Made by a program: the position numbers and the translations under genes. This document shows positions 1-5,176 of a DNA stretch of 7,860 bases, piece after piece. The DNA is from an uncultured Collinsella sp. (GTDB lineage: Bacteria; Actinomycetota; Coriobacteriia; Coriobacteriales; Coriobacteriaceae). The notes under the pieces are model-generated. The model saw only the letters and a program-made list of their open reading frames with translations, ran no database searches and had not been told where the DNA came from. Location: NCBI GenBank assembly GCA_900555225.1, contig USKL01000059.1, positions 1-7,860 on the forward strand, written 5' to 3'. How positions within the stretch are numbered: the first letter of the stretch is position 1; the number at the start of each line of letters is the position of its first letter.

Positions 1-858
1 CCCGCCGAGGCAGCCGAACAGGTGCGCGACCTGTATGCGCGCGGTGCCGACGTCATTAAGCTGTTCGTAACGGGCGGCGTGTTCGACGCGACCGAGGTGG
101 GCGAGCCGGGCGTGCTGCGTATGCCGGTGGAGGTTGCCGCGGCGGCGTGCAAGGCTGCGCACGAGGTGGGCCTGCCGGTTATGGCCCATGTCGAGAGCAC
201 CGAAGGCGTGAAGGCCGCGCTTGAGGCCGGCGTTGACACGATCGAGCACGGTGCCCCGATGACTCCTGAGATCTTGGAACTGTACCGCGGCGCCGCGGGC
301 ACGCAGCTTGAGGATCGCGCGCCCAGCGTTACCTGCACTATCAGCCCGGCGCTGCCGTTTGTATTGCTCGACCCGAAAAAGACCCATTCGACCGATACGC
401 AAAAGAAGAACGGCGACATCGTGTGCTCGGGCATTATCGAGAGCGCCCGTGCCGCACTGGAAGCTGGCGTTAAGGTGGGCCTGGGCACGGACTCGAGCTG
501 CCCGTTCGTGACGCAGTACGACATGTGGCGTGAGGTGGCCTATTTTGCCAAGCATGTCGGCGTGAGCAACGCCTTCGCACTGCATACGGCTACGCAAGTC
601 AACGCCGAGCTGCTGGGGCTGGACGGCGAGACTGGCACAATCGAGTGCGGCAAGGCCGCCGATATCTTGGTGACGCGCAAGAACCCGCTCGATGACCTGT
701 GCGCACTGCGTGAGCCGACGCACGTGATGTGCCGTGGCGATTTGGTGCGCAAGCTCAAGGTGAAGCGTATTCCCGAGGTGGACGCCGAGCTCGACGCGAT
801 TATGGCCATGCCAGCCGAAGCGCTTGCCGAGGAGCTGGCCCGCGACGGCGTGGCATAG
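1..858 (+). CDS. Metal-dependent amidohydrolase, C-terminal part (5' end outside window)
   Basis: The reading frame is open from base 1 and ends in TAG, giving 285 codons of a protein whose family is usually about 400 residues, so the N-terminal part with the first metal-binding HxH motif is missing. A GTG at base 22 lies inside the fold and is not a credible start. Visible metal-site residues (window codon numbers) are Lys20 in DVIKLFVTGG, the likely carboxylated lysine; His63 in VMAHVES; His83 in TIEHG; and Asp164 in GLGTDSS. The end has the family's usual GTIECGKAADILV segment that closes the small beta domain. This pattern fits the imidazolonepropionase-related amidohydrolases (COG1228 type), which include Xaa-Pro dipeptidase-like enzymes. 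The substrate cannot be read from the sequence; hydrolysis of an amide or peptide in the cytoplasm is the family-level inference. It converges on the minus-strand genes across a shared terminator. Confidence 0.88.
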   Translation, partial: PAEAAEQVRDLYARGADVIKLFVTGGVFDATEVGEPGVLRMPVEVAAAACKAAHEVGLPVMAHVESTEGVKAALEAGVDTIEHGAPMTPEILELYRGAAGTQLEDRAPSVTCTISPALPFVLLDPKKTHSTDTQKKNGDIVCSGIIESARAALEAGVKVGLGTDSSCPFVTQYDMWREVAYFAKHVGVSNAFALHTATQVNAELLGLDGETGTIECGKAADILVTRKNPLDDLCALREPTHVMCRGDLVRKLKVKRIPEVDAELDAIMAMPAEALAEELARDGVA

Positions 859-861
859 GTG

Positions 862-886
862 TGACAAAGGGACAATCCCTTTGTCA
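862..886. repeat. Perfect 11-bp inverted repeat, 3-base loop
   Basis: TGACAAAGGGA (862-872) and TCCCTTTGTCA (876-886) are exact reverse complements around CAA. The element starts four bases after the amidohydrolase stop codon. It has no following T-run of its own, but the stronger terminator hairpin begins eight bases further on. It could act as an extra 3'-end stem for the amidohydrolase mRNA, or be a copy of a dispersed intergenic repeat. The window alone cannot separate these. Confidence 0.7.
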
Positions 887-893
887 TAATCAA

Positions 894-928
894 AAAAGCC
901 GAGGTCTCAGTGCGAGGCCTCGGCTTTT
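894..928. terminator. Bidirectional intrinsic terminator between convergent genes
   Basis: AAAAGCCGAGG (894-904) pairs perfectly with CCTCGGCTTTT (918-928) around a 13-base loop. The stem has an A-run on the left and a T-run (TTTTATTT) on the right, so it reads as a Rho-independent terminator on both strands. It lies between the amidohydrolase stop (858) and the minus-strand zinc-ribbon gene stop (950), where a shared terminator for convergent transcription is expected. Confidence 0.92.
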
Positions 929-949
929 ATTTGTCCCATGGTATGGCGG

Positions 950-1423
950 CTAGGAGCGCGTCTCCATCTTGGCGTGGCATTTGGGGCAGGTGACGCGGAT
1001 TTTGCCCTTGCCCTTGGGGACGGAGAGCATCTGGCCGCAGTTGGGGCACTTGAGGTATGCCGTGGTCTTGCGGCCCTTCCACATCTTCTTGGCTGTGCGC
1101 TTGGCACGTTCAAAGTCTTCCTTGCTAGTACCGGCTGCGCGCGAGGCGTTGGCCGCTGCAGCTCCGCCGCCCAAGCTAGCTACAAACTTGCCCAAGCCGG
1201 GTACGTTTGCAGTCGCGGCGACAAAGGCCTCGTTCTCCTTATGACGTGCGTCGATATTTTTGGATAGGCCGCGCAGCACGCCAATCACGATTACGGCGAT
1301 GGCAATCCAGCTGAGCCACTGGATGCGGGCTATCGATCCGATCATCGCGATGACGATGCCGGCAAAACCCATCACGATGGTGAGTTCATCGGCACCATTG
1401 CGACCCTTCATAAAGTTATTCAT
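950..1423 (-). CDS. Small membrane protein with C-terminal zinc ribbon
   Basis: This 157-residue protein has a short N-terminal segment (MNNFMKGRNGADEL), then two closely spaced hydrophobic helices at about residues 15-31 and 34-50. A soluble part follows and ends in a four-cysteine zinc ribbon: CPNCG at Cys126/Cys129 and CPKC at Cys146/Cys149. Between them lies a basic VPKGKGKIRVT stretch. I chose the ATG at 1421-1423 because GAAAGG sits about 9 bases upstream; an in-frame ATG ten codons earlier has no good ribosome site. The GR-G-x-D-x-L start, the R-x-L-S-K-N segment after the helices and the VPxGKGKI ribbon resemble a family of uncharacterised proteins I recall from Bacillota and Coriobacteriia; no function is known to me. 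Metal or nucleic-acid binding by the ribbon is inference. It follows csoR by 146 bases on the same strand, so co-transcription is possible but not certain. Confidence 0.85.
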   Translation of the reverse strand: MNNFMKGRNGADELTIVMGFAGIVIAMIGSIARIQWLSWIAIAVIVIGVLRGLSKNIDARHKENEAFVAATANVPGLGKFVASLGGGAAAANASRAAGTSKEDFERAKRTAKKMWKGRKTTAYLKCPNCGQMLSVPKGKGKIRVTCPKCHAKMETRS

Positions 1424-1477
1424 GCAAATTGCCTTTCGTTCGATATGCTGCACGCCTTTATACCCGATTTAGAGCAA

Positions 1478-1560
1478 GGGGGACAGGTTAATCTGCACCA
1501 ATGTGGTGCAAACATACCTGTCCCCGGAATACCAAGACGGTGCAAAGAAATCTGTCCCCA
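1478..1560. repeat. Nested palindrome plus extra half-copy (GGTGCA / CTGTCCCC family)
   Basis: The outer stem is GGGGACAGGT (1479-1488) with ACCTGTCCCC (1516-1525), and the inner stem is TGCACCA (1494-1500) with TGGTGCA (1504-1510) around ATG. The stems are separated by a symmetric 5-by-5 internal loop. The 23-base right half (1504-1526) recurs as a direct copy 34 bases later at 1538-1560, with 18 of 23 bases the same. Three copies of the motif are therefore present: one inverted and two direct. It fills the gap between the csoR stop and the zinc-ribbon gene. It has no T-run, so it is a poor intrinsic terminator. A dispersed intergenic repeat or an mRNA-stabilising stem is more likely. Confidence 0.75.
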
Positions 1561-1569
1561 ATGCCCCTA

Positions 1570-1842
1570 TTACTTGGAGAGCTTGTCGACGACGCGTTCG
1601 ATTTCGGCGAGCTTGGCGGCTTTGAGGTCTTCGTCGCCCGATTCGATTGCCGAAGTCACGCAGCCCTCGATATGCGCCTTGAGCACGTCGGCGTTAATGC
1701 GCGCGAGGAGCGCCTGCGTTGCCATGAGCTGCGTGGAAATATCGACGCAGTAACGGTCCTCCTCGACCATCCGCAAGATGCCGTCGATCTGGCCGCGTGC
1801 CGTCTTGAGCATGCGGGTCACCGATTTATGGTCTGCCATCAT
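1570..1842 (-). CDS. csoR: CsoR-family copper-sensing transcriptional repressor
   Basis: This 90-residue all-helical repressor is of normal length for the CsoR/RcnR (DUF156) family. The Cu(I) site is visible: Cys32 in RYCVDISTQ, His57 and Cys61 in AHIEGC. The 25- and 4-residue intervals match the Cys-His-Cys spacing of characterised CsoR proteins (Cys36/His61/Cys65 in M. tuberculosis), which separates it from RcnR (nickel/cobalt) and FrmR. Tyr31 next to Cys32 is also in the family's usual place. CsoR tetramers bind GC-rich palindromic operators and leave the DNA when they bind Cu(I); a fitting operator lies in the copA promoter of this window. Two adjacent ATG codons (1840-1842 and 1837-1839) follow GAGGA; I chose the first, 6 bases from that site. 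The frame runs further upstream into a palindrome, which is unlikely to be coding. It is last of the three copper genes, 135 bases after copZ. Confidence 0.93.
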   Translation of the reverse strand: MMADHKSVTRMLKTARGQIDGILRMVEEDRYCVDISTQLMATQALLARINADVLKAHIEGCVTSAIESGDEDLKAAKLAEIERVVDKLSK

Positions 1843-1884
1843 GTCGGGTCCTCGTTTCTGGTCGATCTTCCGGATGTCCCCGTC

Positions 1885-1951
1885 AGTTGCGGTGAAATAC
1901 GGACCGTTTAAAGGCCTAGGGCGGCACAACAGTCCGTATTTCACCGCAACT
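1885..1951. repeat. Perfect 20-bp inverted repeat between copZ and csoR
   Basis: Bases 1885-1904 (AGTTGCGGTGAAATACGGAC) are the exact reverse complement of 1932-1951 across a 27-base spacer that contains AGGCCT and CCTAGG. It lies 43 bases upstream of the csoR start and 27 bases after the copZ stop. No T-run follows on either strand, so it is not a standard terminator. The exact pairing over 20 bases suggests a mobile or dispersed intergenic palindrome, or a strong mRNA stem that separates copZ from csoR expression. It does not resemble the CCCCC-GGGGG operator at copA. Confidence 0.85.
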
Positions 1952-1977
1952 TCTGAGGATTCAGTAGGCAGCGACTG

Positions 1978-2199
1978 CTATGCGGCGGTCACCGAAAGGG
2001 CGTGGAACTTCTCGCCGGCGCCCTCGACGGCGGCGGCGAGCTGCTCGGCGGTCACGGTGTCGGCGCACTCCACCTGGACAGTCTGGGTCTCGTGATCGGC
2101 GTCGGCATCGGTCACGCCGGCAACGTTGAGCAGCGCCGTCTCGACGGTGGCGTCGCAGTGGCCGCACATAAGGCCGGAAGTCTTAATTGTGAAACGCAT
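1978..2199 (-). CDS. copZ: CopZ-like copper chaperone (single HMA domain)
   Basis: This 73-residue protein consists of one heavy-metal-associated domain. The Cu(I)-binding pair is Cys12 and Cys15 in SGLMCGHCDATVETAL, followed by the expected alternation of helices and strands (GVTDADADHETQTVQVEC, then TAEQLAAAVEGAGEKF). Proteins of this size bind Cu(I) in the cytoplasm and pass it to the N-terminal domain of CopA and to CsoR. The start is the ATG at 2197-2199, with AGAGGA about 7 bases upstream; the longer open frame reaches back into the palindrome after copA and lacks family similarity there. The metal loop is LMCGHC rather than the more common MxCxxC, a minor variation. It sits 147 bases downstream of copA on the same strand, so it probably belongs to the same copper-controlled unit. 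Confidence 0.92.
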   Translation of the reverse strand: MRFTIKTSGLMCGHCDATVETALLNVAGVTDADADHETQTVQVECADTVTAEQLAAAVEGAGEKFHALSVTAA

Positions 2200-2235
2200 G
2201 GATATTCCTCTCTGTTGTGTCGGCTTTCCCAGGCA

Positions 2236-2307
2236 CCCGACCTTGACCTTCAAGCCGTCGCTCGCGTATCAAAGTACGCGTCGCTCCTCTTTCAGGTCAA
2301 TCTCGGG
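2236..2307. repeat. 72-base imperfect palindrome in the copA-copZ gap
   Basis: The element is symmetric about base 2271/2272. Outer arms CCCGA (2236-2240) and TCGGG (2303-2307), then TTGACCT (2243-2249) and AGGTCAA (2294-2300), are separated by a 2-by-2 mismatch. A central stem CGCGTA (2263-2268) and TACGCG (2275-2280) has a six-base loop. Between outer and central stems are two 13-base segments that do not pair in register, although each carries TCGCT at the edge of the central stem. It could fold as an RNA in a copA-copZ transcript. I see no match to a riboswitch class I know. Confidence 0.65.
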
Positions 2308-2346
2308 CATCTGGAAAACCCGTTCTAAATGGACTGAATGGTGAGC

Positions 2347-4686
2347 CTATTTTGCCACTTTCGGCTTAAAGGTTCGCAGGCGCAGCGCATTGGACACGAC
2401 GCAGACACTCGACAGGCTCATGGCCGCGGCGCCGAACATCGGCGAGAGCTGCCAACTCGTGAGAGGGAAGAACACGCCCGCGGCAAGCGGAATGCCGATG
2501 CCGTTGTAGAACAGCGCCCAGAACAAGTCCTGCTTGATGTTGCGGATCGTGGCGCGCGACAGCTCGATGGCGCGGGCGACGTCCATGAGGTCGCTGCGCA
2601 TGAGCACCACATCTGCCCCCTCCTTGGCGATGTCGGCGCCGGTGCCGATCGTAAGGCCCACGTCGGCGCGCGCCAGGGCGGGGGAGTCGTTGATGCCGTC
2701 GCCCACCATGGCGACCTTGCTGCCCGCATCCTGCAGCTCGCGCACGTGGCGTTCCTTGTCGGCGGGGAGGACGTCGGCGATGACCTGCTCGCTGCTCAGT
2801 CCCACGCGGCGGGCAATCGCTTCGGCGGTGACGCGGTTGTCGCCGGTGAGCATGCGCACGTCGACGCCGAGCTTGCGGAGCGCGGCGATGGCCTCGGCGC
2901 TCGTCTCTTTGACCTCGTCAGCCACGGCGATGGTGCCGACAAGCTCGCCGTTCTTGGCAAAGAACAGCGGCGTCTTGCCCTCGGCTGCGAACTGTTTGGC
3001 AAGGCCGGCGGGAACCTTCGCGCCTAGCTCGTCCATCAGACGCACGTTGCCGGCGGCGATGACATTCTGCCCCTCGCGTGCCGTAACGCCTCGCCCGGGC
3101 ACGGCGGCAAAGTCCTCGACCATGCGTGCGACGATTCCGCGCGCCTCGCACTCGGCCATAATCGCCTCGGCCAGCGGGTGCTCGCTTGAGCGCTCCAACG
3201 CGGCGGCCAGCTTGAGCAGCGCCTTTTCGCCCATGGCGGGCGAGCCGTCGGCGTGCGCGGCAACCACAATGTCGGTCACGGCAGGCTTGCCGCGGGTGAC
3301 CGTGCCCGTCTTATCGAGCACCACGGTACCTACGCTGCGCAGGTTCTCCAGCGCCTCGGCGCTCTTAAAGAGAATGCCCATCTCGGCGCCCTTGCCGGTG
3401 CCGACCATAATGGCGACGGGCGTGGCCAGGCCCAGCGCGCACGGGCAGCTGATCACCAGCACGGCCACGGCGGAGGTGAGCGCCTCGTTTATGCTGCCGG
3501 TCAGTGCCATCCACGCCGCAAAGGTCACGGCCGAGATCACGAACACCACGGGCACGAACACACCGGCGACCTTGTCGGCCATGCGGGCGATGGGCGCCTT
3601 GGTGGCGTTGGCGTCCTCGACGAGCTGGATAATCTTGGCGAGCGACGTGTCGGCACCCACACGCGTGGCGCGGAAGGTAAACGAGCCCGTGCGGTTGACC
3701 GTGGCCGCATTGACAGTGTCGCCGGCGGTCTTCTCCACGGGAATGGATTCGCCGGTGAGCGCGCTTTCGTCCACGGCCGAGCTGCCCTCGAGCACCACGC
3801 CGTCAACGGGGATGGACTCGCCGGGGCGCACACGCAGCACCTGGCCGGGCAGAATGGCATCGACGTCGACGGTGGCCTCGCTGCCGTCCTCTGCCACGAC
3901 GGTCGCGGTCTTGGGTGCTAAGTCGATGAGCGCCTCGATAGCGCCGCCGGTCTTGGACTTGCTGCGCGTCTCGAGGTATTTGCCCACGGTGACGAGCGAC
4001 AGGATGGTGCCAGCGCTCTCAAAATACAGGTTGTCCATGCTCGTCATCATGGCCTCGTGCACCTGACCTGCGGCTAGCTGGTCGGCCATGATGAACATGG
4101 CGTAGAGCGACCAGGCGATGGAGGCGGTGGCGCCCACGGCAATAAGGGCGTCCATGGTGGGCGCGCCGTGCGCGAGCGATTTAAACCCGTTGATAAAGTA
4201 CGCGTCGTTGACGTAGACGATGGGGATGAGCAGGACGAGCTCGGTGAGCGCGAGTGTCATGCTGTGGGTATGGTCGGTGAAGATGCCGGGCAGCGGCCAG
4301 CCGAGCATGTGCCCCATGCCTGTGTAAAACAGCGGGATGAGGAAGATGATCGAGATGATGAGGCGGGTACGCATGGCAGAGGCAGCGGCCTCCAGCTTTT
4401 TGGTGGGCGACTCCATATGGGCGGCGCCGGACCTGGCTTGCGTACTGCCGTTTTGGGCGGCGTCGGTGCCCGTGCTGACGGGCGAGGCCGAGTAGCCAGC
4501 GCGATCGACAGCGCTGCAGATATCGTCGGGGGAGACCTGCGCGGGGTCATAGTCGACCATCATGGACCCGGCGAGCAGGTTGACCGCGACGCTTTGGACG
4601 CCGTCGAGCTTGCTCACGGCACGGTCCACGTGCGCCTGGCAGGCGGCGCATGTCATGCCGCCTACGTCGAACTTATCTTGAGCCAT
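2347..4686 (-). CDS. copA: Copper(I)-exporting P-type ATPase (P1B-1)
   Basis: The protein has 779 residues and all signatures of a Cu(I)-exporting P1B-1 ATPase. One N-terminal HMA domain carries Cys13/Cys16 in GGMTCAAC. A linker rich in small residues (about 68-105) leads to four membrane helices (about 108-238). The actuator domain has TGES at 311-314. The membrane metal site is CPC at 414-416. The phosphorylation loop is DKTGT with Asp458. The nucleotide domain has SEHP at 501-504, and the hinge has TGDN (614-617) and GDGIND (662-667). The last two helices carry the YN pair (727-728) and MSLSS (756-760), which together with CPC mark Cu(I)/Ag(I) specificity rather than Zn or Cd. It pumps Cu(I) out of the cytoplasm using ATP. 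The start ATG (4684-4686) has a strong AAGGAG site. It is first of copA-copZ-csoR, behind a CsoR-type operator. No defect is visible. Confidence 0.97.
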   Translation of the reverse strand: MAQDKFDVGGMTCAACQAHVDRAVSKLDGVQSVAVNLLAGSMMVDYDPAQVSPDDICSAVDRAGYSASPVSTGTDAAQNGSTQARSGAAHMESPTKKLEAAASAMRTRLIISIIFLIPLFYTGMGHMLGWPLPGIFTDHTHSMTLALTELVLLIPIVYVNDAYFINGFKSLAHGAPTMDALIAVGATASIAWSLYAMFIMADQLAAGQVHEAMMTSMDNLYFESAGTILSLVTVGKYLETRSKSKTGGAIEALIDLAPKTATVVAEDGSEATVDVDAILPGQVLRVRPGESIPVDGVVLEGSSAVDESALTGESIPVEKTAGDTVNAATVNRTGSFTFRATRVGADTSLAKIIQLVEDANATKAPIARMADKVAGVFVPVVFVISAVTFAAWMALTGSINEALTSAVAVLVISCPCALGLATPVAIMVGTGKGAEMGILFKSAEALENLRSVGTVVLDKTGTVTRGKPAVTDIVVAAHADGSPAMGEKALLKLAAALERSSEHPLAEAIMAECEARGIVARMVEDFAAVPGRGVTAREGQNVIAAGNVRLMDELGAKVPAGLAKQFAAEGKTPLFFAKNGELVGTIAVADEVKETSAEAIAALRKLGVDVRMLTGDNRVTAEAIARRVGLSSEQVIADVLPADKERHVRELQDAGSKVAMVGDGINDSPALARADVGLTIGTGADIAKEGADVVLMRSDLMDVARAIELSRATIRNIKQDLFWALFYNGIGIPLAAGVFFPLTSWQLSPMFGAAAMSLSSVCVVSNALRLRTFKPKVAK

Positions 4687-4733
4687 GGCTTCTCCTTTCT
4701 GTGGTTCGGTGTTGAAATTGTTAACCTGCCGAT

Positions 4734-4764
4734 ACTATACACCCATACCCCCTGGGGGTGTCCA
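4734..4764 (-). promoter_or_regulatory. Probable copA promoter
   Basis: On the minus strand, TGGACA (4759-4764) fits a -35 box and TATAGT (4734-4739) fits a -10 box with a 19-base spacer. TGTATA (4736-4741) is an alternative -10 with a 17-base spacer. The start of transcription would fall near 4726, leaving a leader of about 40 bases that ends in the AAGGAG ribosome site of copA. The spacer is occupied by the operator palindrome, so a bound repressor would block RNA polymerase. Confidence 0.65.
4745..4761. promoter_or_regulatory. CsoR-type copper operator
   Basis: ATACCCCCTGGGGGTGT is a GC-rich palindrome centred on base 4753, with ACCCCC and GGGGGT as exact arms around a single T and one further A-T match at the ends. 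Known CsoR operators have this form: G/C runs with a short central interruption and A/T-rich flanks. It overlaps the copA promoter spacer, and a csoR gene lies in the same cluster. Assignment to CsoR rests on this resemblance and the context. Confidence 0.82.
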
Positions 4765-4836
4765 GTAATAGTTAGAATGTATGACATTTCGCTACGGATG
4801 AGGGCGGCTGCTCAATCGGTGGCCGTCTCTGCCAAA

Positions 4837-5135
4837 CATCTCAATCTGTAACATCTGGACCGGTTTTTGAACCATAGCTGTTACAGATTTAGACAAATAT
4901 TTCAGCCGAAAACTAACGTCTCGATCTGTAACAACTAGATCCCGTTTTACCGAGTATTTGTTACAGATCAAGACAAACAGCTGGCAGGAAACTCAATGTC
5001 TTGATCTGTAACATCTAGAGAGGTTTTTGACCCCTTACTGTTACAGATTGAGATATTGTCTCGCGGGGTGGGGGTTTGTCTCGATCTGTAACATCTAGAC
5101 CCGTATCTGCCGAGCTAGTGTTACAGATCAAGACA
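4837..5135. repeat. Four palindromic units at exact 80-base period
   Basis: Four units each have a 17-base left arm, a 25-base centre and a 17-base right arm that is the near-exact reverse complement; 21 variable bases separate the units. Left arms start at 4837, 4917, 4997 and 5077; right arms at 4879, 4959, 5039 and 5119. The period is exactly 80 in every step. Oriented alike, the eight arms read TGTCTYRATCTGTAACA; the last ten bases, ATCTGTAACA, are identical in all eight. Centres are only partly conserved (mostly TCTAGA at the left, then a T-run), and the 21-base linkers are unrelated. The array begins 72 bases upstream of the copA -35 box and ends 41 bases after the kinase stop. No further unit fits at 4757 or 5157. 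The function is unknown. Options include an RNA hairpin array, a multi-site operator, or a cluster of a dispersed repeat. Confidence 0.9.
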
Positions 5136-5136
5136 A

Positions 5137-5164
5137 TTGCCGGGGTGGGGTCCCGTCACGGCAA
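5137..5164 (-). terminator. Possible weak terminator after the kinase gene
   Basis: TTGCCG (5137-5142) and CGGCAA (5159-5164) pair around 16 bases that can add a short GGG-CCC stem. On the minus strand the stem comes directly after the kinase stop codon and is followed by TTGTCTT, a poor U-run that merges with the first hairpin of the repeat array. The array stems may do more to stop read-through than this stem does. Confidence 0.35.
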
Positions 5165-5176
5165 GACGCCCGCTGC

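Noticed and set aside
1843..1944. 34-codon N-terminal extension of CsoR
   Set aside because: It reads through the 20-bp palindrome and has no counterpart in the CsoR family; GAGGA precedes the ATG at 1840-1842.
1885..1951. Insertion-sequence end or attachment site
   Set aside because: There is no transposase or integrase in the window, and no flanking direct duplication could be seen.
2534..4066. 510-codon plus-strand open frame
   Set aside because: It lies opposite copA, whose motifs are complete. The frame is rich in Ser, Ala, Thr and Arg with no domain pattern, as expected of an antisense shadow in GC-rich DNA.
4777..4851. 24-codon plus-strand reading frame ending in the first arm of the array
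   Set aside because: It has no ribosome site, no recognisable similarity, and its stop codon falls inside the repeat arm; chance is enough to explain it.
4837..5135. CRISPR array
   Set aside because: The repeated 17-base arms alternate in orientation, linkers are only 21 and 25 bases, the 25-base centres are partly conserved, and there are no cas genes nearby.
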